Shown: positions 44,345 through 53,283, numbered from the stretch's first letter. The stretch: 64,000 nt of DNA from Caballeronia sp. SBC1 (GCF_011493005.1 NZ_CP049156.1:2046001-2110000), one strand, 5' to 3'. The notes: generated by a model from the letters alone, not told the origin. Numbers and translations are program-made.

Positions 44345-44516
44345 GTTTATCTCCTTGATGGGCGGTCGAGAGGCAATCTCCGACCACCAGTTTAGGAGCG
44401 CATGAATATTGATAAAAGACACAAAATGATGCGAATCGACTATCTATTTCGACGTTTTGACGACTCTGCGAGGCAAATTGTATTAATTCACTCACCAACC
44501 CTGCCGAACGGACTTC

Positions 44517-44978
44517 TTAACCCAAGCCGCCACGATCCACCTTGCGGGCAAGAATGATCGATGTCGTCGTGCGTTCGACGCCCTCTAGTCCACCGATTTC
44601 ATCGAGCAGATCGTTCAGCCGGTCAGGGGAATCCGCTCGCAGCCACGCGACATAGTCGAACTCTCCGCTCACTGCACAGAGCAGTTGCATCTCGGGCATC
44701 CTGGCGAAGCGCTTCTGCACGTCGCGACCATACTTCGGCGCCAGCTTGATGCCCACGTAGGCCTGGATACTGGCATCGAGCACGTCTTGTCCCAAGCGGA
44801 CGCCATAGCCTGCTATCACGCCGGTCTTTTCAAGCCGCGCAAGCCGGGCGATCACCGTCGTGCGCGCAATACCGAGTTGACGCGCAAGTTCGGACACGCT
44901 TTCGCGGGCATTCACCTGCAAAGACGCAACAAGGTTCCGGTCGATGTCGTCGAGCTGATCGAGGCGCGGCGGTCGCAT
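44517..44978 (-). CDS. Lrp/AsnC-family regulator
   Basis: A 153-residue protein with the AsnC helix-turn-helix (LDDIDRNLVASLQVNARESVSELARQLGIARTTVIARLARLEKTGVI-type, about residues 6-55) and a RAM ligand-binding domain (VGIKLAPKYGRDVQKRF to the end). It likely senses an amino acid, by context lysine or a derivative, and controls the downstream dehydrogenase gene. The frame is open to 45020; ATG 44978 gives the normal family start. No divergent gene accompanies it. Confidence 0.9.
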   Translation of the reverse strand: MRPPRLDQLDDIDRNLVASLQVNARESVSELARQLGIARTTVIARLARLEKTGVIAGYGVRLGQDVLDASIQAYVGIKLAPKYGRDVQKRFARMPEMQLLCAVSGEFDYVAWLRADSPDRLNDLLDEIGGLEGVERTTTSIILARKVDRGGLG

Positions 44979-45287
44979 GGGGCGTGGTCCTTTGTTTGAT
45001 TTTGTTTGAGCGCGTGACAAAAGCGTGAAACAGGAAAGCCATTAAAACACGAGCGCATCAAACTGCGGCTGCCCTCGCTTCTTGGTTAAACTCCTACCGC
45101 TGCGAACCCGGCTTGCTCCCGAGTTGCTCCTTAGCGTTTTTTTCGCAGACGTATCGGTTGTAAGCAGTTGTGGCAACCAAAGCAACGTCGTGCGCTAACG
45201 TGATATTAATAGCGGCGTCGGCCAAACATCACACGTTATCTTTTCGTGTATTGCTTGCCCCTTCTCAATGGACCCAAGGTGTCACCC

Positions 45288-45815
45288 ATGAAAAAAACAT
45301 TCGTTGCATTGGCTGCCTCACTGGCTCTTTCCACGGCATTTGCCCAATCGTCCGCACCGGCGGCTCCTGCTGCGCCCGCAGGCGCATCGGCACCGGATAC
45401 GGCACGCGGCCAGGCACGTGAAGCACGCGTCGAGCAACGTATTTCGGAACTGCATGCCAAGCTCAAGATCACCGCTGCCCAGGACGAGCAATGGAACAAG
45501 TTCGCCGATGTCATGCGCGACAACGGCCACACAATGGGTGATCTGTACCGTCAACGCATGGCGCTGGGTGACAACACGAGCGCGCTCGACGACATGAAAC
45601 AGTACGAGCAGATCACGCAGGCACACGCGGACGGTACGAAGCGTCTGGTCGAGGCCTTTGAGCCGTTGTACGCAAGCCTTTCACCCGAGCAGAAGAAACT
45701 CGCGGACGCAAGCTTCCACCAGTCGAGCAAGCCGGGTGCGCATAAAGGCCGCGCGCCGCATCGCAAGGCGCCGGCTGCCGCAGCGGCGGACGGTGCTTCG
45801 ACCACCAAGCCCTAA
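45288..45815 (+). CDS. Spy/CpxP-like (LTXXQ) periplasmic protein
   Basis: A 175-residue exported protein: signal peptide ending STAFA-QS, an Ala/Pro-rich stretch to about residue 40, then a helical region with RVEQRISELHAKLKITAAQDEQWNKFADVM, a form of the LTxxQ repeat, and a second one at SLSPEQKKLADASF. The tail is basic (HKGRAPHRKAP). Spy and CpxP proteins are periplasmic chaperones or stress regulators, and Burkholderia relatives of this type are common. ATG 45288 is used for the signal peptide; AAGGTG is upstream. The gap 44979-45287 shows no recognisable gene. Confidence 0.85.
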   Translation: MKKTFVALAASLALSTAFAQSSAPAAPAAPAGASAPDTARGQAREARVEQRISELHAKLKITAAQDEQWNKFADVMRDNGHTMGDLYRQRMALGDNTSALDDMKQYEQITQAHADGTKRLVEAFEPLYASLSPEQKKLADASFHQSSKPGAHKGRAPHRKAPAAAAADGASTTKP

Positions 45816-45852
45816 GCTTCCGCTAACAGCTTGATCTGAAGGCTGGACTTCA

Positions 45853-45869
45853 CGCGGGTTATGCCCGCG
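45853..45869 (+). terminator. First hairpin after the Spy-like gene
   Basis: CGCGGG-TTATG-CCCGCG, a 6-bp stem about 35 bases after the stop. No T-run follows directly; a larger hairpin comes next. Confidence 0.45.
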
Positions 45870-45874
45870 AGCAC

Positions 45875-45918
45875 GTGAAAAAGCGCTCGCATCGTGGTTT
45901 CGATGCGGGCGCTTTCAC
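45875..45918 (+). terminator. Second, larger hairpin after the Spy-like gene
   Basis: AAGCGCTCGCATCG pairs with CGATGCGGGCGCTT around a 6-base loop, with one T-G pair and outer GTGA/TCAC. It is very stable but not followed by a T-run. Together with the preceding hairpin it probably marks the end of the Spy-like transcript. Confidence 0.5.
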
Positions 45919-45994
45919 ATTGCGGTATGCATAACAGGGAGCTTGGCGTTACGATCGCGGATTATTATCGTTTCAGCGTTTTCATGACATCCGC

Positions 45995-46429
45995 ATGACA
46001 CCCAACACTCTTACCCACCTCGACCTCACCGCCGACCCCGCCGCGCATCGCGTGGTGAAAGACGAAACGGTGGCTGTGCAGTTTGCAGAGGAACCCGGCT
46101 CGCTGATGAGCCTGGAAGGCCCGAATCGCTATGCTCCCGGCGATGCGTTGATCACGGGCGCTACCGGCGAGCGTTGGGTGGTGTCGCGGGATCGGTTCGA
46201 TGCAAAGTACGTCACGCACGACGGCGTCACGCATGGCCATGCCGGTGCGTACCGGAACGTACCGGTTGCGGTCCTCGCGAAGCAGATGCACGAAGCGTTT
46301 TCAATCGCGCGTTCTGAAGCCGGCGATGTGCTTCACGGCGAAGCAGGCGACTGGGTCATGCAATACGCCCCGGGCGACTACGGAGTCGTCAAGGCCGCCC
46401 GTTTCGCGAAGGTTTATAAGCGCGCTTGA
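45995..46429 (+). CDS. PGDYG-domain protein of unknown function
   Basis: A 144-residue cytoplasmic protein with the hallmark PGDYGVV at about 128-134, plus VQFAEEPGSLMSLEGPNRYAPGDALITG and RFDAKYVT. Proteins with this motif form a small family of unknown role. No signal peptide or membrane segment is seen. The ribosome site before ATG 45995 is weak. It stands between the Spy-like gene and convergent hypothetical genes. Confidence 0.75.
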   Translation: MTPNTLTHLDLTADPAAHRVVKDETVAVQFAEEPGSLMSLEGPNRYAPGDALITGATGERWVVSRDRFDAKYVTHDGVTHGHAGAYRNVPVAVLAKQMHEAFSIARSEAGDVLHGEAGDWVMQYAPGDYGVVKAARFAKVYKRA

Positions 46430-46500
46430 TACGTGCACTTTATGAGCACGCTTTATAAGCAAGTTAAGCAGCGCAAGGCCAGGCTGCCTTCTGCCCTGTC

Positions 46501-46869
46501 TTACGCAAAATCCTCGCCTATACCGATCTCCACCGTGCGCGGGACCGTTTCCCCGGCTGCGTACATCTCCTCGAGCGAACCGAGCGTGGCTTCCACATAA
46601 GCACGCAGCACCGCATAACTGCGCGCGTGCAAACGCGACGGCATCGCCCTGTAACGCGTGAGTGAGGCGGGATCGAAGCGGATATCGATGGCTATCCGGC
46701 GCGCCGTTGCGCCGAAGCGCATTGCCACATAATGAATCACAAGCGAAAGCTGGCCGTCGTCGCCCGGACGCTCGGCGAATTGCGTCTGCTCCGGGAACAG
46801 GTCGCTGACCACGCGCGCCAGCAATTCGATATCCGCACTCGGGCAGTCATATTGATATTCGTCGTCCAT
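46501..46869 (-). CDS. Hypothetical 122-residue protein (possibly DUF3022)
   Basis: Acidic N-terminus MDDEYQYDCPSADIELLARVVSDLFPEQ, then LSLVIHYVAMRFGATARRIAIDIRFDP and a helical C-terminal half. I believe it resembles the Burkholderia DUF3022 proteins, but this is from memory and unsure. It starts one base after the YhfC-like stop on the same strand, so it is probably translated from the same mRNA. No function can be given. Confidence 0.6.
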   Translation of the reverse strand: MDDEYQYDCPSADIELLARVVSDLFPEQTQFAERPGDDGQLSLVIHYVAMRFGATARRIAIDIRFDPASLTRYRAMPSRLHARSYAVLRAYVEATLGSLEEMYAAGETVPRTVEIGIGEDFA

Positions 46870-46870
46870 C

Positions 46871-47689
46871 TCAGTCTCCGGCCTTTACACGTGCCGCACG
46901 GTTCGCAGCTGCCGCCACGCCCAGGAAATAGCGCCGAAGCGCCCGCATCACGATCAGCCCGAACACGAGATACACGGCATCGGCGGCGAGCAGCGGAATC
47001 AACCGCGCCTGATAAAGCGCAACCGGCAGAGCGATCAGCGCGTGAGCCACGATCATGAACGGCAGCGTGAAGCGGAAACGCTCACGCAGCATGTGCCACA
47101 TTCCCACCGACAATCCCACCTGGAACACGAATGCCGCCGCCCGTTCGACCAGGAACAACGCGGCGGATTCCGGCGCGAGGCTGCCGAGCACGGCGTGCAG
47201 CCGCAGCAGCGACTCGGCCGGGACGCTCGTGAAATATTGATCGAGCATGCCACGATCGGCCAGCAGCGCGTAGAGGATCCACTGCAATTGCACCAGCACG
47301 CCAACGAGCCACGCCTCCGCGCCGCCGTGGCCGATTCCATAGCCGAGCGCCGTGCCCGGGCGCTGCAACGAGGTCGGATCGCGCTTGATCAGCCATCTCA
47401 TGCCGGCGTAGCGCCCGACTTCCTCGCAGATGCCGGTCGCAAGCGCGCCGTAGATCACGAAAATGGCCGGATTCATCAGCAAGCCAACCGTGGTCGCGTT
47501 GCTCAGGACGAGACCGTGCAAGCCGCGTTCGATCACCATCGAAAACAGTGCAAAGACCGCGATCCCGACAATCACGTCACGCCGCTCGAAACCAAACCGG
47601 GGCTTCGTCTTGCGATACAACCAGATAGGCAACGCGGCAATCAGCAGCGTCGCGAGGGTGATACAGACCAGCGTCAAGGCACTTACCAT
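46871..47689 (-). CDS. YhfC-like intramembrane metalloprotease family protein
   Basis: A 272-residue membrane protein with about seven helices. It has GICEEVGRYAGMRWL and ALGYGIGHGGAEAWLVG: the EE..GR and GHGG motifs of the YhfC branch of CPBP/Abi-like putative metal proteases. The pair of Glu and the His residues would bind zinc. The start at 47689 follows GAGG; the open frame to 47785 overlaps the ptxS 3' end and is not used. It precedes the 122-residue hypothetical gene. The substrate is unknown. Confidence 0.78.
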   Translation of the reverse strand: MVSALTLVCITLATLLIAALPIWLYRKTKPRFGFERRDVIVGIAVFALFSMVIERGLHGLVLSNATTVGLLMNPAIFVIYGALATGICEEVGRYAGMRWLIKRDPTSLQRPGTALGYGIGHGGAEAWLVGVLVQLQWILYALLADRGMLDQYFTSVPAESLLRLHAVLGSLAPESAALFLVERAAAFVFQVGLSVGMWHMLRERFRFTLPFMIVAHALIALPVALYQARLIPLLAADAVYLVFGLIVMRALRRYFLGVAAAANRAARVKAGD

Positions 47690-47709
47690 CAATTGAATTT
47701 CCTCAAGAA

Positions 47710-48774
47710 CTACGTACCGCCATTGTTTGTTGGTGCCGATGCCGATGTCGATGCCCGCACGACCAGTTCGCCCGGCAGCAGGCATTCTCGCGCCGCCACG
47801 ACCGCGCCTTCAATGCGCTCATGCAGGAACTCGACGGCGCGCTCGCCTATGGTATAGGTCGGTTGGCGCACGGTCGTCATTCCGGCGAGCTCGGCCCACT
47901 CGGAGTCGTCGATACTCATCAGCGCCACGTGCCGCTGCCAGTCAGCGCCATGACGCTCCTTCAGATGCAACGCGACCCGCAACGCTACCGGCGCGTTCGC
48001 CGCGAAGAGCGCTGCGCGGCGGTTCCGCCGTTGCGCAGCGTCAATAAGCGCATCGATTTCGGCAAGGGTTGCGTCATTATCCAGATCGAGCACGATTGTC
48101 GTGCCTGACACGCCTGAATCGCAGAGCGCGCCGATAGTGTCACGAAATGCCGCTTCGCGCACGCGTCGCGAGCTAACCTGCGCGTACGGCTGGACGATAA
48201 ACAGCAGTTCATCGAAACCCTGGCTCACCAGATGATGGATCGCCATGCGCACCGCTTCGGTGTTGTCCAGCCCGACCATATCGGTCACGAGCCCCTCGAC
48301 CGAGCGGTCCACCAGCACCACCGGCACGCCGCCGCGAGTGAGCGATTCCAGCGTCTCTTCCTTCACGCCGAGCGCATTCACAATCACGCCTTCCACGCGG
48401 TAGGTGGTCAGAAGTTGAAGGTATCGCCGCTCCAGATCGACCTCGTTCGCCGCATGGCAGATCAGCGGCATATAACCATACGCGTGACAGGCCGCCTCCA
48501 CACCCTGCAGCACCTCAACCGAGTAAGGATTCGTCAAGTCCGCGACCAGCATCCCGACCAGCCGGTTGCGCCCTCGTTTGAGCCCGCGCGCCATCTGGTT
48601 CGGCCGGTAATCGAGCTTCGCGATCGCCTCTTCTATGCGCTCGCGCAACTCCGTCGACAACACGCCCGTCTCGCCGTTCAGATAACGCGAAATGCTGGTC
48701 TTGCCGGTGCCGGCTTCGCGCGCGACGTCGGTGATGGTCGCGCGCCGGTCATTCGAAAAATTGTCTCTTGCCAT
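47710..48774 (-). CDS. ptxS: LacI-family regulator, PtxS-like
   Basis: A 354-residue LacI/GalR repressor. The helix-turn-helix is ATITDVAREAGTGKTSISRYLNGETGVLS, with hinge helix YRPNQMARGLKRGRNRLVGMLVADLTNPY, followed by the sugar-binding core (about 65-340). Its place at the end of the kgu operon identifies it as PtxS, which in Pseudomonas binds a TGAAACCGGTTTCA palindrome and is released by 2-ketogluconate. A matching palindrome lies upstream of kguE here. ATG 48774 is chosen; GTG 48786 is also possible. A terminator lies between kguD and this gene, so it may have its own promoter. Confidence 0.87.
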   Translation of the reverse strand: MARDNFSNDRRATITDVAREAGTGKTSISRYLNGETGVLSTELRERIEEAIAKLDYRPNQMARGLKRGRNRLVGMLVADLTNPYSVEVLQGVEAACHAYGYMPLICHAANEVDLERRYLQLLTTYRVEGVIVNALGVKEETLESLTRGGVPVVLVDRSVEGLVTDMVGLDNTEAVRMAIHHLVSQGFDELLFIVQPYAQVSSRRVREAAFRDTIGALCDSGVSGTTIVLDLDNDATLAEIDALIDAAQRRNRRAALFAANAPVALRVALHLKERHGADWQRHVALMSIDDSEWAELAGMTTVRQPTYTIGERAVEFLHERIEGAVVAARECLLPGELVVRASTSASAPTNNGGT

Positions 48775-48795
48775 GTTCTCGTTCGACACCCGATA

Positions 48796-48825
48796 AAAAC
48801 AAAGCGCGCCAAGGCGCGCTTTTTT
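48796..48825 (-). terminator. Rho-independent terminator after kguD
   Basis: On the minus strand GCGCGC-CTTG-GCGCGC (part of a 10-bp AAAGCGCGCC/GGCGCGCTTT repeat) is followed by TTTGTTTTT. The preceding A-run makes it usable in both directions. It lies just after the kguD stop and before ptxS, so it would end or reduce transcription of the kgu genes before the regulator. Confidence 0.8.
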
Positions 48826-48852
48826 CAATGCAGCGAGCTTGACTCAAGCCGC

Positions 48853-49821
48853 TCAGCGCTTCAATGCTTCTGGATTCACCATGTTGTTCGTCAGCGTGCC
48901 GTTCAACGCGCCGATCAGGTTTTCCGCTGCGTTCTTGTTCATCGCGTGGCGGGTTTCGTGCGTGGCCGAGCCAATATGCGGCAGCGCCACCACGTTCTTC
49001 ATCTTGAGCAATGGCGAGTCGGCGGACAGCGGCTCTTTTACGAAAACATCGAGGCCCGCACCGAGAATCGTGCCGTCCTGCAACGCTTGAATCAGCGCGT
49101 CTTCATCCACCGTCGGTCCGCGCGATGCGTTGATCAGGATCGCGCTGCGTTTCATCTTCTTCAGTTGCTCCGCGCCGATCAAGTTGCGTGTTTCATCGGT
49201 CAGGGGCACTTGCAGCAGCACGAAATCGGAGGTGGCGAGCAACTCGTCGAGATCAACCTTCTTCGCGCCGTAGTCGCGTTCAGCCTGTGCATTCGGACTG
49301 CGGTTTGTGTACAGCACGTTCATGCGGAAACCGAGCGACGCACGCCGCGCTACCGCACCGCCAATCCGTCCCAGCCCGATGATACCGAGCGTCTTGCCCT
49401 GGACATCGACACCAAAACAGTCTTCGCCGATGCTCTTCGTCCACTTGCCCTCTTTCACCCATTCCGCGAGTTCCACCACGCGACGCGCGCTTGCGAGGAT
49501 CAACGCGAAAACCGTATCCGCCGTCGATTCCGTCAGCACGTCCGGCGTATTCGTGAGCAGAATGCCGCGGCGGTTCAGATCGTCGATATTGAAGGCATCG
49601 AAACCAACGGAAACCGTCGCCAGCACCTTCAGCTTCGATGCGCCCTCGAGCATGGCCGGTGTGATCTGCGTGCTCGCGCCGATCGCGCCATCAGCGTCTT
49701 TCAACGCGGCCACGAACACATCGTGCTGCTTCGGGTCCACGGTTGTGACATCCGCGTTTTCCTGAAGATACGCGAGCACGTCCGCGGGCAACGGCTTATA
49801 CGCGACGATTTTCTTTTTCAT
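48853..49821 (-). CDS. kguD: 2-keto-6-phosphogluconate reductase (KguD; D-isomer 2-hydroxyacid dehydrogenase)
   Basis: A 322-residue NAD(P)-dependent reductase. The cofactor motif is GIIGLGRIGGAVARRA (about 150-165), with the catalytic Arg (NASRGP), Glu in LDVFVKEP and His in LPHIGSAT visible. By context it reduces 2-keto-6-phosphogluconate to 6-phosphogluconate, which enters Entner-Doudoroff metabolism. GhrB-type enzymes that act on unphosphorylated 2-ketogluconate have the same fold, so operon context decides the call. AGGACC precedes the ATG. It is 58 bases after kguT. Confidence 0.88.
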   Translation of the reverse strand: MKKKIVAYKPLPADVLAYLQENADVTTVDPKQHDVFVAALKDADGAIGASTQITPAMLEGASKLKVLATVSVGFDAFNIDDLNRRGILLTNTPDVLTESTADTVFALILASARRVVELAEWVKEGKWTKSIGEDCFGVDVQGKTLGIIGLGRIGGAVARRASLGFRMNVLYTNRSPNAQAERDYGAKKVDLDELLATSDFVLLQVPLTDETRNLIGAEQLKKMKRSAILINASRGPTVDEDALIQALQDGTILGAGLDVFVKEPLSADSPLLKMKNVVALPHIGSATHETRHAMNKNAAENLIGALNGTLTNNMVNPEALKR

Positions 49822-49879
49822 CGAAACAGGTCCTGTGGAGTCAATAAGGTTGGGTTTCTTTCAAGTGTCTCAAGCAGTC

Positions 49880-51178
49880 TCAAGCACGTGTGGCCAGTTT
49901 AGCGGCGGCTGCGACCGGTTGCGGTTTCACGATCAGCGTCAGGATCACGGCCGCTACCAGCGCGGCGCTCATGAACACATACGACGCCGCCGGCGACCCC
50001 GTCGCGCCGTTCAGGTACCCGACCACATACGATCCGACAAACGATCCAAGCGCGCCCATGCTGTTGATCAGCGCCATTGCACCGCCCGCCACGTTCTTCG
50101 GCAGCAATTCAGGCACGATCGCGAAGAACGGGCCATAAGGCGCATACATGGCCGCGCCCGCGATCACGAGCAGCGCATAGGAGCCCCAGAAACTCGTCGA
50201 TCCAAGCAGGTACGATCCCGCGAAAGCGAACGCGCCGATCAGCAGGAACGGCCACACGAACAACTTGCGGCGCTCGAGTTTGTCCGACGCCCAGGACGCC
50301 GCGATCATCGCAATGGTTGCTGCCAGATACGGCACGGCAGACAGCCAGCCGGTCTCGACCATGCCGAACGTGGACGCGTTCTTGAGGATCGACGGCAGCC
50401 ACAACACGAAGCCGTACACGCCGATGCTCCAGCAGAAATATTGCGCGGACAGCTTGATCACCGCCGCCGACTTGAACGCCTCGCCATAGTTCTTGACCGG
50501 TTTGATCGCCGCTTGTTCTGCGCGCAGCGTGTTGTCCAGATCGCGTTTTTCCTGTTCGGACAGCCACTTAACTTGCGCTGGCTTGTCCTGCACGATGAAC
50601 CACCAGATCACCGCCCAGATGATGGCCGGCGCACCTTCCACCACGAACATGTGGCGCCAGCCGAACGAATTGATCAAGTAGCCCGATACCACCGACATCC
50701 ACAGCACCGTCACTGGATTGCCCAGGATCAGGAACGTGTTGGCGCGCGATCGCTCGGATTTCGTGAACCAGTTGGAGATGAAGATCAGCATCGCGGGCAT
50801 CACGGCCGCTTCCACGACACCGAGCATGAAACGCAGCACCATCAGCGATGGAATGTTGGTGACCACGCCGGTCAGCGCCGCGCACCCGCCCCAGAGGATC
50901 AGGCTCACGAACACGAGCTTCTTCACGCTGCGACGCTCAGCGTAGATCGCGCCGGGAATCTGGAAGAAGAAATAGCCGAGGAAGAACAATGCGCCAATCA
51001 GCGATGCCAGCCCCTTGCTGATGCCGAGATCGTGGTTGATACCAGCCGCCGAAGCGAAGCCGAAGTTCGCACGATCGAGATACGCGAGGCTGTATGTGAT
51101 GAACACGATCGGCATGATCGTCCACCAGCGGCGCACCGCGAGCTTGGTTGTAGTGGTGTTGGCACTGGCTGGTTGCAT
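49880..51178 (-). CDS. kguT: 2-Ketogluconate MFS transporter (KguT)
   Basis: A 432-residue twelve-helix carrier of the anion:cation symporter branch of the MFS. Helix 1 has the group motif YSLAYLDRANFGFA, the loop reads GAIYAERRSVKKLVF, and FMLGVVEAAVMPAMLIFISNWF matches the branch. In the kgu operon its partner genes indicate import of 2-ketogluconate formed in the periplasm from gluconate. GGAGACAATC precedes the start. It is followed by kguD. Confidence 0.9.
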   Translation of the reverse strand: MQPASANTTTTKLAVRRWWTIMPIVFITYSLAYLDRANFGFASAAGINHDLGISKGLASLIGALFFLGYFFFQIPGAIYAERRSVKKLVFVSLILWGGCAALTGVVTNIPSLMVLRFMLGVVEAAVMPAMLIFISNWFTKSERSRANTFLILGNPVTVLWMSVVSGYLINSFGWRHMFVVEGAPAIIWAVIWWFIVQDKPAQVKWLSEQEKRDLDNTLRAEQAAIKPVKNYGEAFKSAAVIKLSAQYFCWSIGVYGFVLWLPSILKNASTFGMVETGWLSAVPYLAATIAMIAASWASDKLERRKLFVWPFLLIGAFAFAGSYLLGSTSFWGSYALLVIAGAAMYAPYGPFFAIVPELLPKNVAGGAMALINSMGALGSFVGSYVVGYLNGATGSPAASYVFMSAALVAAVILTLIVKPQPVAAAAKLATRA

Positions 51179-51237
51179 GATTGTCTCCGTCCTTGGCTCG
51201 TTTGTTCTGTGACTACTGAGGGGCTTTGAAAGCGCCC

Positions 51238-52221
51238 TTATAAAGCGACGTTGGCTGCCGCCTCGCCGCTGCTCGCTTGTTCCAGCGCATCGAGTTCGCT
51301 ACGCGTCGGCAAACCTTCGCTATCACCGATCACCTGAATTGCCAAAGCGCCGATGCGGTTGCCGCGTGTCAGCGCGTGCCGCACGTCGCGCCCTTCCAGC
51401 AACGCGCTCACCACGCCGACAGCGAAACCATCGCCCGCGCCGACTGTATCGACGACATTTTTTACCGGGATTGCCGGCACCGTGCCTTCTTCGTTATCCA
51501 CGGTCCGGAAATACGCGCCTTGCGCTCCAAGCTTGACCACGACGCCCTTCGCCCCCTGATCCAGATAGAACCGCGCAATGTCCTCGGGCTTCGTGAAACC
51601 CGTCAGGATCTTGCCTTCGCTGACACCCGGCATGACCCAGTCGGCCAGCGCCGCCAGCGCGTTCAGCGACTCCGCCATGGCTTCACGCGACGGCCAGAGC
51701 GTCGGCCGCAGGTTGGGATCGAAGGAAATGGTCTTGCCGGCCTTGCGCATCTCGCGCGCCATGTGGAACCCGAGTTCGCGCGAGGTCGCCGAAATGGCCG
51801 GTGCGACGCCCGTCAGATGCAAATGGCGCGCGCCCAGCACGTAGTCCGCCACGTAGTCATCGAGCGACATATGGCTCGCCGCCGAGCCTTTGCGAAAGTA
51901 TTCGATCGCTGGATCGCTGCCGTCGTCATTCTTCGATTTGAGCTGGAAAGCGGTCGGATAACGCTCGTCGATCGTGACGCAACCCGCATCGATTCCTTCC
52001 TGCGCGAGCACATCGAGCACGTAGCGGCCGAACGAGTCGCGGCCCACGCGACTCATCCAGCCGACCCGGAAACCGAGCCGCGACAAACCGATCGCGACGT
52101 TCAGATCCGCGCCGGCCACGCGCTTGGTGAACTGGCCGACCTTCGCTAGATCGCCGGTCTCGGCGGCGACGAACATCGTCATGGCTTCGCCGTAGGTCAC
52201 GACATCGAGAGAGGTTGTCAT
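51238..52221 (-). CDS. kguK: 2-Ketogluconate kinase (KguK; PfkB family)
   Basis: A 327-residue sugar kinase. PfkB landmarks: VVTYGEAMTMFV at the start, RVAGADLNVAIGLSRLG (substrate loop), and the C-terminal ATP/anion-hole motif DTVGAGDGFAVGVVSALL with catalytic Asp. It phosphorylates 2-ketogluconate at C6 after uptake by KguT. The start at 52221 is supported by AAGGA; an upstream ATG at 52242 adds seven residues. It lies 55 bases after kguE. Confidence 0.9.
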   Translation of the reverse strand: MTTSLDVVTYGEAMTMFVAAETGDLAKVGQFTKRVAGADLNVAIGLSRLGFRVGWMSRVGRDSFGRYVLDVLAQEGIDAGCVTIDERYPTAFQLKSKNDDGSDPAIEYFRKGSAASHMSLDDYVADYVLGARHLHLTGVAPAISATSRELGFHMAREMRKAGKTISFDPNLRPTLWPSREAMAESLNALAALADWVMPGVSEGKILTGFTKPEDIARFYLDQGAKGVVVKLGAQGAYFRTVDNEEGTVPAIPVKNVVDTVGAGDGFAVGVVSALLEGRDVRHALTRGNRIGALAIQVIGDSEGLPTRSELDALEQASSGEAAANVAL

Positions 52222-52276
52222 AAGCGGTCCTTCGTCATTCATTGATGGGGTGTTCAGGCCAATATTCCGGCCAATT

Positions 52277-53044
52277 TCAGGCCGATGCTAGTTGTTTGAC
52301 GTAGCGCGCAGCATCGGCGGCGAGATTGTCTTGTTCGAATGGAAATTCGATACCGCGCGGAACGTTGGCCGGTAGAGAAGCCAGCAACGCGGCGAAGTGC
52401 TCATCGTCGGTTGCGGGGGCCGTCGCGAACCGTCGCGCGCCTTCGCCCTGCACCGCCTTGCAATGCACGTAACCGACGTATTGGGTCAGGCGCCTCGCTG
52501 CTTCGAGCGGATCTTGCTGCGCCCATTGCCAGTTGCCGGTATCGAAGGTCATGGAGAGCGTGTGCGAGCGATTTTCCAGCGCTTTGAACAAAGTGGAGAA
52601 CGCATCGATCGTGCCGCCCGCTTTCAGCTGGCCGTTTTCGACCACGACCTGTGCTTTGGAATTTCGGATACCGGCGATCAGGCGGTCGAGCGTCGCGGAA
52701 TCCGTGGCCGTGCCCGCGCTTTCTGACCCGCCGAGCTGAAATTTGACGATACGCGCATCGAGCGCAGCGGCTTCGTCCAGCGTCTGCTCCATCGCGCATT
52801 CATCGAGAGCGCCGGTATCGTCGAAAAGGGTCACGGGGGTGGAATAGACCGGCCAGATGCCAGCCGATCGAATTTGCTGACCGAGTTCGTATAGGGCAGC
52901 GGGCTGGGATTGGGTCTCATGGGAGAACAATTCGCGGCGGACTTCGAAGCCGGCCGCGCCGGCTTTTGCCGCGACTTCCGCCCAAGTTGCGTGGCCGTCG
53001 TGGCGGATCGCTTCCGCACCGAATGCACTCGCCACGATAACCAC
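52277..53044 (-). CDS. kguE: KguE-like sugar phosphate isomerase/epimerase
   Basis: A 255-residue TIM-barrel protein of the xylose-isomerase-like fold: VVIVASAFGAEAIRHDGHATWAEVAAKAG, GFEVRREL, VVVENGQLKAGG and MTFDTGNWQWAQQDP carry the metal-binding acidic and His positions of the family. It heads the kgu operon as in Pseudomonas; its exact chemical role there is not settled. The frame is open to 53209 across the operator, so the start is placed at GTG 53044, which has GGAG 8 bases upstream; GTG 53104 is an alternative. It begins about 87 bases downstream of the PtxS-like palindrome. Confidence 0.82.
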   Translation of the reverse strand: MVIVASAFGAEAIRHDGHATWAEVAAKAGAAGFEVRRELFSHETQSQPAALYELGQQIRSAGIWPVYSTPVTLFDDTGALDECAMEQTLDEAAALDARIVKFQLGGSESAGTATDSATLDRLIAGIRNSKAQVVVENGQLKAGGTIDAFSTLFKALENRSHTLSMTFDTGNWQWAQQDPLEAARRLTQYVGYVHCKAVQGEGARRFATAPATDDEHFAALLASLPANVPRGIEFPFEQDNLAADAARYVKQLASA

Positions 53045-53130
53045 AGGGACGGCTCCGTCAGCCCGGGTATTTTTGATCAGATTTCCAGAATTACCGTGTT
53101 CCACAGCGGAATTTGCCTTTAACCGGCCAA

Positions 53131-53144
53131 TGGAACCGGTTCCA
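53131..53144. promoter_or_regulatory. PtxS operator palindrome
   Basis: TGGAACCGGTTCCA, a perfect 14-bp palindrome. It differs from the Pseudomonas PtxS site TGAAACCGGTTTCA by one symmetric base pair in each arm. It lies upstream of kguE, where a repressor would block the operon promoter. The remaining gap up to the TPR gene (53145-53536) shows only the direct-repeat copy described elsewhere. Confidence 0.8.
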
Positions 53145-53271
53145 AGAACGAATTTTAGAAAAGACGCGGTGTGCGTCTGAATGTTTCGAATGATGCGCCC
53201 GGGGTTCAAGGTGCGCCATTCTGGAATTCCCTAGGGCGCTTTCCTTCCCGGCATGAAATCGGGCTCGAACC

Positions 53272-53283
53272 TACTTCGCAGCC
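53272..53283. repeat. Left copy of 12-bp direct repeat bracketing the TPR-glycosyltransferase gene
   Basis: TACTTCGCAGCC, identical to 54892-54903. The similarity continues imperfectly for about 17 more bases. On the minus strand this left copy reads as a LTVRDEAAK-stop peptide, similar to the LCVEGGAAK-stop end of the LysR gene on the right, so it may be a duplicated gene end. Confidence 0.45.
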
